From the NCBI RefSeq assembly GCF_030817215.1, contig NZ_JAUSZA010000001.1:3570501-3634500 (forward strand): a stretch of DNA of 64,000 bases. The letters run 5' to 3'. Positions within the stretch are counted from its first letter, which is position 1; every line of letters starts with the position of its first letter. Shown in pieces: positions 17,014-24,963 of the stretch. The stretch is from Paenibacillus sp. V4I3. Lineage in GTDB: Bacteria; Bacillota; Bacilli; Paenibacillales; NBRC-103111. The notes below the pieces were generated by a model, which saw nothing but the letters and a program-made list of their open reading frames with translations, was not told where the DNA came from and did not search any database. Both the position numbers and the translations under genes were made by a program.

Positions 17014-17919
17014 GTGGAGTATACCACATTTGGCAAAACGGGAATTCGAGTTTCGAAGCTTGGACTTGGGGGTGCCCCGCTTGGCGGGGATTACGGTCCG
17101 GTCACGGATGAGCAAGTAACAGAGGTGATCGATCGCGCTTTGGAACTCGGGATCAACTTTATCGATACAGCACCGTTATATGGAAGAGGAGAAAGCGAAC
17201 GGCGAATTGGGAAGGCGCTGCAGGGCAAAAGAGAGAAGGTAGTCCTTGCGAGTAAAGCCGTGATGCGCGGTGTGCCGTATACTTACGACAATACGATTCG
17301 TTCTGTGGAGGACAGTCTTACACGCCTTGGGACTGATTATCTGGATCTTATCCAAATGCACGAACTTGATCAGACGAACATGGAAATGGGAATGAACGAA
17401 ACGATTCCCGCCCTTCTCAAGCTGAAGGAGCAGGGTAAGGTTCGAGCCATTGGGGTCAACGCCTTTGATCCATCTTTACTGCTGCCCTTTATTCGGTCAG
17501 GACATATTGACTCCGTGCAAACGTTTTGTCGTTATATGCTTATTGACTATTCTGCCATGGATGAGTTGCTGCCGACTGCCCGAGAGCATGGCGTTTCTGT
17601 TATTAATGGGAGCGTTCTCGGAATGGGTCTTCTTGCAGATGCTCCAGCGCCATTTATGAAGCAGGATTCGCTCCTGTTTCAAGAAGCGCAGCGTCGAATC
17701 CAAGAGTTAGCCTTCCTTCGTAAGTCGGAGCCCAAAGGGTTGATTGAGCCTGCCATGCGGTTTAGCCTATCTAGCCCAGACATTACGGTGACCTTAACGG
17801 GAACGACTTCATTACGCTCGTTAGGCCTTAATGCCAGTTATTGCGATGGAGTTGGTTTGCCTCAAGATGAATTGGATCGGCTGCTTTCTTTATTTCCAGG
17901 TCAGCCATTAACATGGTAA
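17014..17919 (+). CDS. Aldo/keto reductase, probable sugar 1-dehydrogenase
   Basis: Encodes 301 residues from GTG 17014; an in-frame GTG at 17005 is too close to the TGAGGA site (16998-17003). The catalytic tetrad of aldo/keto reductases is complete: Asp and Tyr in FIDTAPLYG, Lys in LASKAV and His in LIQMHELD. The G-L-G-G-A-P-L-G-G opening is typical of the branch containing L-fucose/D-arabinose/galactose 1-dehydrogenases. With the lactonase-type amidohydrolase and mutarotase-like proteins downstream, it probably oxidises a (6-deoxy)hexose to its lactone using NAD(P). First gene of the operon 17014-22606. Substrate is an inference. Confidence 0.88.
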   Translation: MEYTTFGKTGIRVSKLGLGGAPLGGDYGPVTDEQVTEVIDRALELGINFIDTAPLYGRGESERRIGKALQGKREKVVLASKAVMRGVPYTYDNTIRSVEDSLTRLGTDYLDLIQMHELDQTNMEMGMNETIPALLKLKEQGKVRAIGVNAFDPSLLLPFIRSGHIDSVQTFCRYMLIDYSAMDELLPTAREHGVSVINGSVLGMGLLADAPAPFMKQDSLLFQEAQRRIQELAFLRKSEPKGLIEPAMRFSLSSPDITVTLTGTTSLRSLGLNASYCDGVGLPQDELDRLLSLFPGQPLTW

Positions 17920-17935
17920 AAGGGGATGTTGAACA

Positions 17936-19081
17936 ATGTCTAGCGTAGAAGCAATTGTTGGAGCGGATGCATCGCGTGCACCGTGGGTAGAAGAGATTTG
18001 GCAACAAATTATAGGCAAAGTAGGACGAATGAGCGAGACCATTGGCGCTGATTTCCCATATATCTCATATAACAGAAAATATAATAGTGAAGAAGCCGAT
18101 TGGTGGACGAATGGGTTCTGGCCAGGCCTGATGTGGCTGGTTTATCGCGAGTCCAAGGAAGTGGAGCTTAAAGAGACAGCAGATCAGATCGAAGCCTTGA
18201 TGGACCCTGTACTTACCGACTTTTACCCGCTGCATCATGACGTAGGTTTTATGTGGAGCTTATCTTCCGTGGCGCAGTACAAGCTGCTTGGCAGTGAAAT
18301 TTCGAAACGGCGTGCAATGACGGCAGCCAGTCATCTTCTTGGGCGTTTTAATGTGAAGGGCCAGTTCATTCGCGCCTGGAACCAGCCGGAGCGGGTTGGT
18401 TGGGCTATTATTGACTGCATGATGAATCTGCCGCTGCTTTATTGGGCAAGTGAGGAGTCGGGCGACCCTCGTTTCCGGCATGTGGCAGCTCTTCATGCGG
18501 ACACGACTTTGCGTGAATTTCTTCGTCCGGATGGCTCGTCACACCATATTGTGTGCTTCGATCCTGAGACTGGAGAGAGACAAGAAGCGCTTGGCGGACA
18601 AGGCTATTCACCGGATTCAGCATGGTCTCGCGGAACCGCATGGGCGCTATACGGCATGGCACTTAGCGCTCGCTATACAGGAGATCAACGATATATCGAT
18701 GCAGCCAAACGTGCCGCGCATTTTTTCCTAGCAAATGTTCCTGACGATGGTTTGCCTCCTTGGGATTTCCGAGCTCCTTGGGAAGAAGGAATGGCTATGG
18801 ACTCTAGCGCTTCAGCCTGTGCAGCAAGCGGAATGCTGGAGTTGAGTTTGTTGGTACCTAAGGACGAGTCTGAGCTATATCGTAGTGCAGCCGAGAAACT
18901 GATTTTTAAATTAAATGAACGATATACGGCTTGGGATGATCCAAACGAGGAAGCAATTCTTAGGATGGGAACTGCCAATCGTCCTAAGAAAACGCACGTT
19001 AACGTACCGATGATCTATGGTGACTATTTCTTCGCTGAAGCGGTCTGCAAGCTGCGCGGCGTACATGATACATTCTGGTAG
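17936..19081 (+). CDS. GH88 unsaturated glucuronyl hydrolase
   Basis: Encodes 381 residues, normal for the family. Both catalytic aspartates are in place: Asp102 in LHHDVGFMWS and Asp160 in WAIIDCMMNLP; WWTNGFWPGLMWLVY and the late YGDYFFAEA motif are also present. There is no signal peptide, as for most GH88 enzymes, so it acts in the cytoplasm by hydrating the C4-C5 double bond of terminal unsaturated uronic acid on imported oligosaccharides. It starts 16 bp after the aldo/keto reductase gene with an AAGGGGATG ribosome site. Unlike the copy at 6731-7923, this one is intact. Confidence 0.96.
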   Translation: MSSVEAIVGADASRAPWVEEIWQQIIGKVGRMSETIGADFPYISYNRKYNSEEADWWTNGFWPGLMWLVYRESKEVELKETADQIEALMDPVLTDFYPLHHDVGFMWSLSSVAQYKLLGSEISKRRAMTAASHLLGRFNVKGQFIRAWNQPERVGWAIIDCMMNLPLLYWASEESGDPRFRHVAALHADTTLREFLRPDGSSHHIVCFDPETGERQEALGGQGYSPDSAWSRGTAWALYGMALSARYTGDQRYIDAAKRAAHFFLANVPDDGLPPWDFRAPWEEGMAMDSSASACAASGMLELSLLVPKDESELYRSAAEKLIFKLNERYTAWDDPNEEAILRMGTANRPKKTHVNVPMIYGDYFFAEAVCKLRGVHDTFW

Positions 19082-19095
19082 GAGGAATCACACCA

Positions 19096-21030
19096 ATGAG
19101 ACAAACAAACAGATCCAATTCCACAACCGGTACCATCTATTCGCGTGATTCGTGGACAGCACCAACTTGGGCGCTCATGGAGCGGGAGTTAATAGATACA
19201 TTGAACAAGGCAGCGGTTGAGTATGTACGTCGCTATACACGGGAAGACGGGACGATCGTTTGGCGAAGCGATTGGCCGGGGATGGACGGATCGGACGATC
19301 CATACGAAGCTTTCATGAATTTATCTTTGCTGTATGTGCTGGGAGGGAACGAAGAAATTCAGCGCTTGTCCCGTCTCATGTTTGATGCCATTACTTGGCA
19401 ATGGACGGAATACGGTCAAATTCATAATGAATTCGATGCTTACTATGACTGGATGCATCATGGCGAAGGCTATTTATATTTCTATTTCCTTGGTTTGTCT
19501 GATCCGCAATCGCTGAAGAATCGTCAGCGTGCCGTTAAGTTTGCTGAGCTCTACACGGGTAATAATCCAGAGGTGCCAAATTATGATGCGAATCTTAAGT
19601 TGATGCGTTCGCCTATTACCGGCAGCAAGGGACCGCGCTTCCAGATGACAGAAGAGGATTGGGTAACACATCGAGGGGTGCTGGACGATTACTTGGCTCC
19701 GTTCGAGGATGTTCCTGGTGTGGACTTTGCAAGCGGTAAGTGCAAGTGGTCAGACGATGCCATTTACAGTGAAATTATAAGCAGAATGAATGAGAGGAAA
19801 GCGAAGGGAGACGTACCCCTTAATTTGAATGCCACCGGGCTAATGACCAATGCTTACATGTACACGGGCGATGAAACTTATCGCCAGTGGGTTTTGGACT
19901 ATTTGGACGCCTGGGCAGAGCGGACACAGCGGAACGGGGGGCTTATTCCCGACAACGTTGGATTAAGCGATACCATTGGTGAGTACAACGATGGTAAATG
20001 GTGGGGCGGTTACTACGGCTATCGTTGGCCGCATGGATTCATGTCCATTATTGAACCTCTGACGAATGCATGCATGAACGCTGTACTCCTGTCGGGCGAT
20101 CGAAGTAAGCTGGATTTAGCACGCTCGCAATTGGACCGCAATTGGGAGCTCGGTAAGGAAGTGAATGGGAAGTGGCTTGTTCCGAATAAGCATTTTGACT
20201 CGGGTTGGACCGACTATCGTATCCAGGTTCCTACATATCCAATCTATTTATGGTCGGTATCGATGGCTGAGGAAGATGCGGCGCGTGTGGATCGGATTCC
20301 CTATGAAGACCACTTCCGATCTATCGATATGCCCACCATTTCTGGCAGAAATGGTGTAACCCGCAAGGAAACAAAGCATTATATTGCTAATACAGTACCA
20401 TGGTACTTATATATGCGAGGGCAGTTCCCTGACTACCCAGAGCGCATTCTGCAGCAAAATCTAGAGCTAATCTCTATCCAATTAGAGAAGCTTCGATCTC
20501 CTGAAGGTGATCCAACCAGCTGGGATTGGGATCATCCCTACAGCATCCATCAGTGGCAGGAATTTTCCCCTGTTTATTTTGAAGGATTGCTGCAAATGAT
20601 GTTAGGTGCTCCCATGCACATTTCCCACGGAGGACTTCAGCATGCTAGAGTACGCTATTACGATGCGGTCCGTAAGCGTTGTGGTCTTCCTGAGGATGTT
20701 AGCGCTTTAGTTGAGGCTATCGGCGACGAGTTTGTTACATTAACGCTTGTGAACCTTTCCGCGTTCGAGGAGCGCGAGCTGATCGTACAAGCGGGCAGCT
20801 TCGGTGAACATCAGTTTATTTATATGGAGAGTTTTAATCAAAGTGGTCGGAAAGTTGGAGAGAGAGAGCTCGATGGTAAATGGCTGCCAGTCACCCTTGC
20901 ATCTGGGGCAGGAATTCAGTTGAAACTGCATATGAAACGCTATGTGAATCAGCCGACCTATGAAACGCCTTGGAGTATGGAAGCGGAAGGTGCGACTGCG
21001 AAGCTTATTCGAGGCCGTAACCAAGCATAG
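19096..21030 (+). CDS. Large cytoplasmic helical-toroid protein, unrecognised carbohydrate enzyme
   Basis: Encodes 644 residues with no export signal. The composition (repeated W, Y, H and D/E; WQWTEYGQIHNEFDAYYDWM, GGYYGYRWPHGFMSII, WDWDHPYSIHQWQEFSP) and alternating helix lengths suggest an alpha/alpha-toroid glycan-active domain through about residue 540, then a small beta domain of about 100 residues. I cannot assign a CAZy family from memory. It lies 14 bp behind the GH88 gene and 29 bp before the amidohydrolase, so it should act on the same substrate; a glucuronidase-like hydrolase or a lyase are both possible. Candidate acidic catalytic residues lie in EFDAYYD and DWDHP. Confidence 0.75.
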   Translation: MRQTNRSNSTTGTIYSRDSWTAPTWALMERELIDTLNKAAVEYVRRYTREDGTIVWRSDWPGMDGSDDPYEAFMNLSLLYVLGGNEEIQRLSRLMFDAITWQWTEYGQIHNEFDAYYDWMHHGEGYLYFYFLGLSDPQSLKNRQRAVKFAELYTGNNPEVPNYDANLKLMRSPITGSKGPRFQMTEEDWVTHRGVLDDYLAPFEDVPGVDFASGKCKWSDDAIYSEIISRMNERKAKGDVPLNLNATGLMTNAYMYTGDETYRQWVLDYLDAWAERTQRNGGLIPDNVGLSDTIGEYNDGKWWGGYYGYRWPHGFMSIIEPLTNACMNAVLLSGDRSKLDLARSQLDRNWELGKEVNGKWLVPNKHFDSGWTDYRIQVPTYPIYLWSVSMAEEDAARVDRIPYEDHFRSIDMPTISGRNGVTRKETKHYIANTVPWYLYMRGQFPDYPERILQQNLELISIQLEKLRSPEGDPTSWDWDHPYSIHQWQEFSPVYFEGLLQMMLGAPMHISHGGLQHARVRYYDAVRKRCGLPEDVSALVEAIGDEFVTLTLVNLSAFEERELIVQAGSFGEHQFIYMESFNQSGRKVGERELDGKWLPVTLASGAGIQLKLHMKRYVNQPTYETPWSMEAEGATAKLIRGRNQA

Positions 21031-21059
21031 CGAGTCATAATGAGGAGAGAATGTAATCC

Positions 21060-21938
21060 ATGACATCTAATCGTCAATCTTCTACTGGAGATGGAGTTTC
21101 CTATCTCGACAGCCATGTCCACTTCTGGAAGCTGGAGCGTGGAGATTATCATTGGCTTAAGCCCAGTAATCCGGTTCTGTACCAGAATTATTTGCCATCT
21201 GAATTGCTTGCAATTGAGGCTGCTGATGCTGTGCATGGGTTTATCGCCGTACAGGCGGCACCGACAGTAGCTGAGACGGAATTTCTGCTTGAGCTGGCAG
21301 GTAAAGATAAGCGAATCCTCGGTGTCGTAGGTTGGCTTAATCCGTTCGCGGATTCATTCGTTGACGACTATAAACGTTTACGTAACAACCAGCAATTCGT
21401 TGGGATTAGGTTGGACCGTTCCGTCTTCGAGCCGAGTACAGAAGTTCCGGATCGTTTGCTAGAGCATCTTCGTCTGTTAGAGGAGGATGGTTTTCCAATC
21501 GATCTGCTTATCGGTCCGGATAATATGCCAACTGTACTTCAATGTCTTAGGTGCGTACCTCACTTGAAGGCCGTTATTAACCATCTAGGCGGCCCGCCTA
21601 TTCGTACGGGTGAATTAGAGCTTTGGTCGGCATACATTACCGAGTTTTCTGCATTCCCTAACGTGTATTGCAAATGGTCAGGCATGATCACACCGGCTGG
21701 TGGTATGAATCCCCAACTATTAAGACCGTATATTCGTCACACTGCTGAACGATTTGGTCCGAACCGTATCATGTTCGGCAGTGATTGGCCTGTAGCCTTA
21801 ATGGCGGGCTCATATTACGATGTTGTTCAATTATTCGAGCAGCTTCTGCCTGAGCAGTGGAACGTCAAGGAGCGTGCATGCGTGCGCTTTCACAATGCTA
21901 GGGCATTTTATTTTGGGGCGGGGGATATCGAAGCATGA
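21060..21938 (+). CDS. Amidohydrolase-2 family lactonase (L-fuconolactonase-like)
   Basis: Encodes 292 residues. The TIM-barrel metal-hydrolase pattern of the COG3618 group is clear: YLDSHVHFWK at the N-terminus (metal His pair), then a His in AVINHLGGPP, and MFGSDWPV carrying the catalytic/metal Asp. Characterised members hydrolyse sugar 1,4- or 1,5-lactones such as L-fucono- or L-rhamnono-lactone, or 2-pyrone-4,6-dicarboxylate. The preceding aldo/keto reductase would make such a lactone, so a sugar lactonase is favoured. Its stop overlaps the next start as ATGA (21935-21938), indicating coupling. Confidence 0.88.
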   Translation: MTSNRQSSTGDGVSYLDSHVHFWKLERGDYHWLKPSNPVLYQNYLPSELLAIEAADAVHGFIAVQAAPTVAETEFLLELAGKDKRILGVVGWLNPFADSFVDDYKRLRNNQQFVGIRLDRSVFEPSTEVPDRLLEHLRLLEEDGFPIDLLIGPDNMPTVLQCLRCVPHLKAVINHLGGPPIRTGELELWSAYITEFSAFPNVYCKWSGMITPAGGMNPQLLRPYIRHTAERFGPNRIMFGSDWPVALMAGSYYDVVQLFEQLLPEQWNVKERACVRFHNARAFYFGAGDIEA

Positions 21939-22606
21939 TACATAGGCTCCTCTTCTACTCCCAACTTCGCAAAGTAATGGTAAGCGGATTCCAGCAAATT
22001 GTTAAAGAAGATGCAAATGCACTGCGTGAAGAATGGGCAGCAATAGGTCTAACGAATGTTTCTGTTTTCTCTTGCGTTCAGTATGTTTGCGTATATGCCG
22101 AAGTATTAGGCGGTCCGAATGTTCCAGTCTGGGATTGGCCGATGTCTTTCGACCAATACCTAGAGAGGTGGCCAACTGAACCTAATGATGGCGACAGTTC
22201 TAGTGAGACGTTATACAGACTGGCGATCCCAATGATAGACGTTTTTCACGACGGGGTGCTGGAAGACACGGATTCATGGTACGGCAGCCGGTCAGTCGAG
22301 AAGCGAGTTGGCTCAATTGCCAGATTGAAACCGGATATGACATCGAGCTATATCTATTATCATTATCAAAAGCAAAAAGAGTCCCCTGACAGCTTTAATC
22401 AAACCTATATGATCGGTTCTTTTGGTAGGTTATTATTTTCCTATCATGAATTACCTGCTAGGGTCAGCACTATAAAACGTCAAGGCTTGTTGACCACGAA
22501 GCAGTCTCCGGACAATTGGCACGAGGTCATGTTTCCTCATTTTGAGCCATGGGAAGAAGCCCGGGAAGGGCAGCAGCTGTGGCGTAAAATGGAGCGAATG
22601 ATGTGA
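21935..22606 (+). CDS. Tandem L-rhamnose/L-fucose mutarotase-like (DUF718-type) protein
   Basis: Encodes 223 residues. The first half matches the small rhamnose mutarotase pattern (hydrophobic FYSQLRK start, then a helix, then L-x-x-V-S-V-F-S and V-Y-A-E). The second half starts again with SIARLKPDMTSSYIYYHYQ and ends in the aromatic PHFEPWEEAREG segment, so it looks like two dimeric-alpha/beta-barrel units fused, each degenerate. Single-domain mutarotases are about 105 residues. The gene is coupled to the lactonase by an ATGA overlap, supporting a role in presenting the correct anomer of a 6-deoxyhexose to the dehydrogenase. The call rests on pattern only. A relic of a second copy lies at 25850-25903. 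Confidence 0.65.
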   Translation: MIHRLLFYSQLRKVMVSGFQQIVKEDANALREEWAAIGLTNVSVFSCVQYVCVYAEVLGGPNVPVWDWPMSFDQYLERWPTEPNDGDSSSETLYRLAIPMIDVFHDGVLEDTDSWYGSRSVEKRVGSIARLKPDMTSSYIYYHYQKQKESPDSFNQTYMIGSFGRLLFSYHELPARVSTIKRQGLLTTKQSPDNWHEVMFPHFEPWEEAREGQQLWRKMERMM

Positions 22607-23168
22607 TTTTAGCTTGGGGGATGGATAGGGGGCTTTTCCAAAAAGCCCTATTGGGAATATTCAGCCCCCAGTTTGAGAATTTCGAGGGCTGAATGCTACT
22701 TCCATTGGATTAAATCCAGTGAAAGTAGGGAATTGACAGCCTGAAAGCTGTTAATATTGGAATATTGAGACTGTCGATTGATTCAATATGTCTCTCACAA
22801 CTGGTATTCAAATCTCCAAAATTTGATTTTAGAGTCATTCAGCTTCCGTGAGGGCAAATGGGCTATAGTGGCTGCCAATGTTGCATTTTATACAATAATT
22901 TCCGCACCCAAAGGCTATTTTGCAACTTGAAGTTGCAGTTTGCTCCAACATTTTGAGCCCTTTTGTTGCGAAATGGCCTGTATAGAACCAAATTGTTGTA
23001 TATTCTACAACAAAAAAGGGAAAAAGGCGAGATTTAGGTAGCAATTGTTGCACTTAATACAACATCATTCAACGGCGAATAGGGATTCATTCATCAATTC
23101 TATTGGAAAATTTCCAATGGAAGTATTTATTTCATGCTGAATACGATTCGAATGTTCCATAATGTCAA
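22607..23168. other. Gene-free region rich in hairpins and three copies of a 19-bp palindrome
   Basis: No credible gene is seen. Hairpins: 22630-22648 (8-bp stem, likely the end of the preceding operon), 22659-22694 (ATTCAGCCC with GGGCTGAAT) and 22696-22728 (16-bp arms). Further on are three palindromes of consensus TGTTGYA-N5-TACAAYA at 22879-22897, 22994-23012 and 23046-23064. A later inverted repeat TTGGAAAATTTCCAA is at about 23103-23117. Confidence 0.6.
22879..23064. repeat. Three copies of a 19-bp palindromic element
   Basis: Copies at 22879-22897, 22994-23012 and 23046-23064 share TGTTG(C/T)A, a 5-nt A+T spacer and TACAA(C/T)A. The middle copy extends to a 21-bp near-perfect palindrome. 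They are 115 and 52 bp apart. They may be operators of a dimeric regulator or copies of an interspersed intergenic repeat. Confidence 0.6.
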
Positions 23169-23212
23169 AGGGCTGTCCTCAAGTAGATTTTACCTACTTA
23201 TAGGACAGCCCT
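23169..23212. terminator. Long hairpin terminator downstream of the PhyH-HEAT gene
   Basis: Arms AGGGCTGTCCT (23169-23179) and AGGACAGCCCT (23202-23212) are perfect and are extended by AAGTAG/CTACTT, with an ATTTTAC-type loop. It lies 31 bp beyond the stop of the minus-strand gene at 23243 and probably ends transcription from both sides. Confidence 0.82.
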
Positions 23213-23242
23213 GCTTTCATTTTTGAATTAGTAATCGTGTCC

Positions 23243-24820
23243 TTAAAAAGTACTGACTTTACTTGTATCCGGACACCAGCGGGAAGTGCGGTAATATCGA
23301 ATCAAGATATCAACAGCTTCGTCCGTTCTCAGATGGGTGAGAGCTTCCGCTGCATAAGCTCTAACGTAACGGTCCTTGCTGTAAAGCGCTTGCTCTAAGG
23401 AGTGGACAGCATCTTTCACGTCACCAGTCTTACCTGTGCGCAGCAGTGAAAGTGCCGCAGTATATCCGACCTTATTGGTAATGTATGGCTGATTGCTTAC
23501 ATACGACTTTTTCGAATCCGTATAATTAGATTCTGTAGCATCTTCAGTTTCACAAAGTAGAGAATCCTTTAATACTTTTGCTAATGCCGAAACAACCTGT
23601 TCACCAGCATTCTTGAGCATACCTAATGATTCAACCGCATTTCGGCGAACCCATTCGCTCTGATCCTGCAAGCTTGTGATAAGTGAGGGCACAACTTCAC
23701 CTTCGGAAGATCCTATCATCCCGAGTACGAAAACCGCCAACGCTCTGCGCTTCTCATCCTCATGCTTCATAACACGGAGAAGCTCGGGAATCGCCTCAAT
23801 GCCAGCACCTTGCAATCCGTATGCGGCCCGTTCCGCTGTCAGGTTCGACCCCTCCGTTATTTGCTTGATCAGCATTTCGATCCCTTGAGTTCCAAGTTGT
23901 CCAAGCGCATAGGCTGCATTCAAAGCGGTCGTTTCCACCGGATCGTTTAATAGAAGCGCTAGCGAGGGAGCGCAAGAAGCCGCTTCTGCTCCGATGCATC
24001 CCAATTCGTCAGCCGCCCGCCCGCGATCGACCGCACTCTCAGGCTCAAGCTCTTGCCGTAATGCCAACAATCGCTCCTTGGTCGTTGTCGTGCCAACCTG
24101 CTTTGCCTTAGGTTCTCCGCGGAGCCAATCCCATACGTCTTGCCATAAATTCATATGGATAGCGGGCGTTCCTGCCGGTACAATCATCTCCCTACTTTGA
24201 TGATTCCAGCTCGGAAACTCCGGTGCGCTCAATCTGAGAAATTGAAACTTAAGCATATAACGATCTAGTTCTGATACATTTAGCGAAGCTCTATGCCACA
24301 AGTCGAAATGCACGAGTACCATAGTACCCGCCCTGCCTGTGGGCAGCAGCGTCTCACATTGGTCGCCGAGAAATTTTTCGTAGTATTGAGTGCCTGGCAT
24401 GATCGCAGTAGGTCCTAAATCTTCAGTTATATCATGGGTGTAATAGAAAATCATCGCCCACCACGGTCGATGACTGCGCATGGAAGACCAATAGCCGTCT
24501 TTGTGCCATTTTCCGCCACCCGGCGTCTGATTTCCCGGTTGGTTGTAATGACAGTGGCGATGTGGATGCATGTAATAGTCTGAACCAAGTACACTGCTTA
24601 AGGCTCCCTTGACGATCGACGTATCGAACAGCTGCTGAATGTCCGGAACACGGGGCAGAATGTTGTTGCCGGGGTTGCCTTCATTATGCATAACATGATT
24701 GATCTGATTCATGATGCTCAAATGAAGTTGATGAGGCATGTCGTTCTGAAGTACAAGATATCCTTTGGTAATAAATTGCATCATTTGCTCATCTGTCAAC
24801 AAATACTTGGTATCTAACAT
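23243..24820 (-). CDS. Phytanoyl-CoA dioxygenase (PhyH) domain fused to HEAT repeats
   Basis: Encodes 525 residues. Residues about 10-240 are a PhyH-type Fe(II)/2-oxoglutarate dioxygenase fold: the metal triad reads WHKDGYW (His, Asp) and, later, HFDLWHRAS (His), with a following Arg-containing 2-oxoglutarate site region. Residues about 260-520 consist of five to six HEAT/PBS-lyase-like repeats (for example ALNAAYALGQLG, RALAVFVLGMIGSS, WVRRNAVESLGML, RYVRAYAAEALTHL). No signal peptide. PhyH proteins hydroxylate diverse small substrates; the HEAT part suggests a protein partner or a modified substrate. Strong AAGGAGGA site. The gene is divergent to an AraC regulator with a direct-repeat operator between them. 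Substrate unknown. Confidence 0.88.
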   Translation of the reverse strand: MLDTKYLLTDEQMMQFITKGYLVLQNDMPHQLHLSIMNQINHVMHNEGNPGNNILPRVPDIQQLFDTSIVKGALSSVLGSDYYMHPHRHCHYNQPGNQTPGGGKWHKDGYWSSMRSHRPWWAMIFYYTHDITEDLGPTAIMPGTQYYEKFLGDQCETLLPTGRAGTMVLVHFDLWHRASLNVSELDRYMLKFQFLRLSAPEFPSWNHQSREMIVPAGTPAIHMNLWQDVWDWLRGEPKAKQVGTTTTKERLLALRQELEPESAVDRGRAADELGCIGAEAASCAPSLALLLNDPVETTALNAAYALGQLGTQGIEMLIKQITEGSNLTAERAAYGLQGAGIEAIPELLRVMKHEDEKRRALAVFVLGMIGSSEGEVVPSLITSLQDQSEWVRRNAVESLGMLKNAGEQVVSALAKVLKDSLLCETEDATESNYTDSKKSYVSNQPYITNKVGYTAALSLLRTGKTGDVKDAVHSLEQALYSKDRYVRAYAAEALTHLRTDEAVDILIRYYRTSRWCPDTSKVSTF

Positions 24821-24883
24821 GTTAAATCCTCCTTAGAAATCTTCGTCCTTACTTAGAAATACTACAGTATTCGGTTTATTTTG

Positions 24884-24919
24884 TATTTGCAAAATCGTCA
24901 ATTATTTGTACAATCGTCA
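24884..24919. promoter_or_regulatory. Direct-repeat operator between PhyH-HEAT and AraC genes
   Basis: Two 17-bp direct repeats, TATTTGCAAAATCGTCA (24884-24900) and TATTTGTACAATCGTCA (24903-24919), differ at two positions and have a 19-bp period. Tandem half-sites of this kind in a divergent promoter region next to an AraC gene are the expected form of an AraC-family binding site. Confidence 0.6.
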
Positions 24920-24963
24920 TATCAATTACATATTATTTTTTACGAATAAGGTGGTGATCGTGG

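Noticed and set aside
22659-23117. CRISPR array or transposon ends in the repeat-rich spacer
   Set aside because: The palindromes are unevenly spaced, the intervals are not unique spacers of constant size, and no transposase or target-site duplication is seen.
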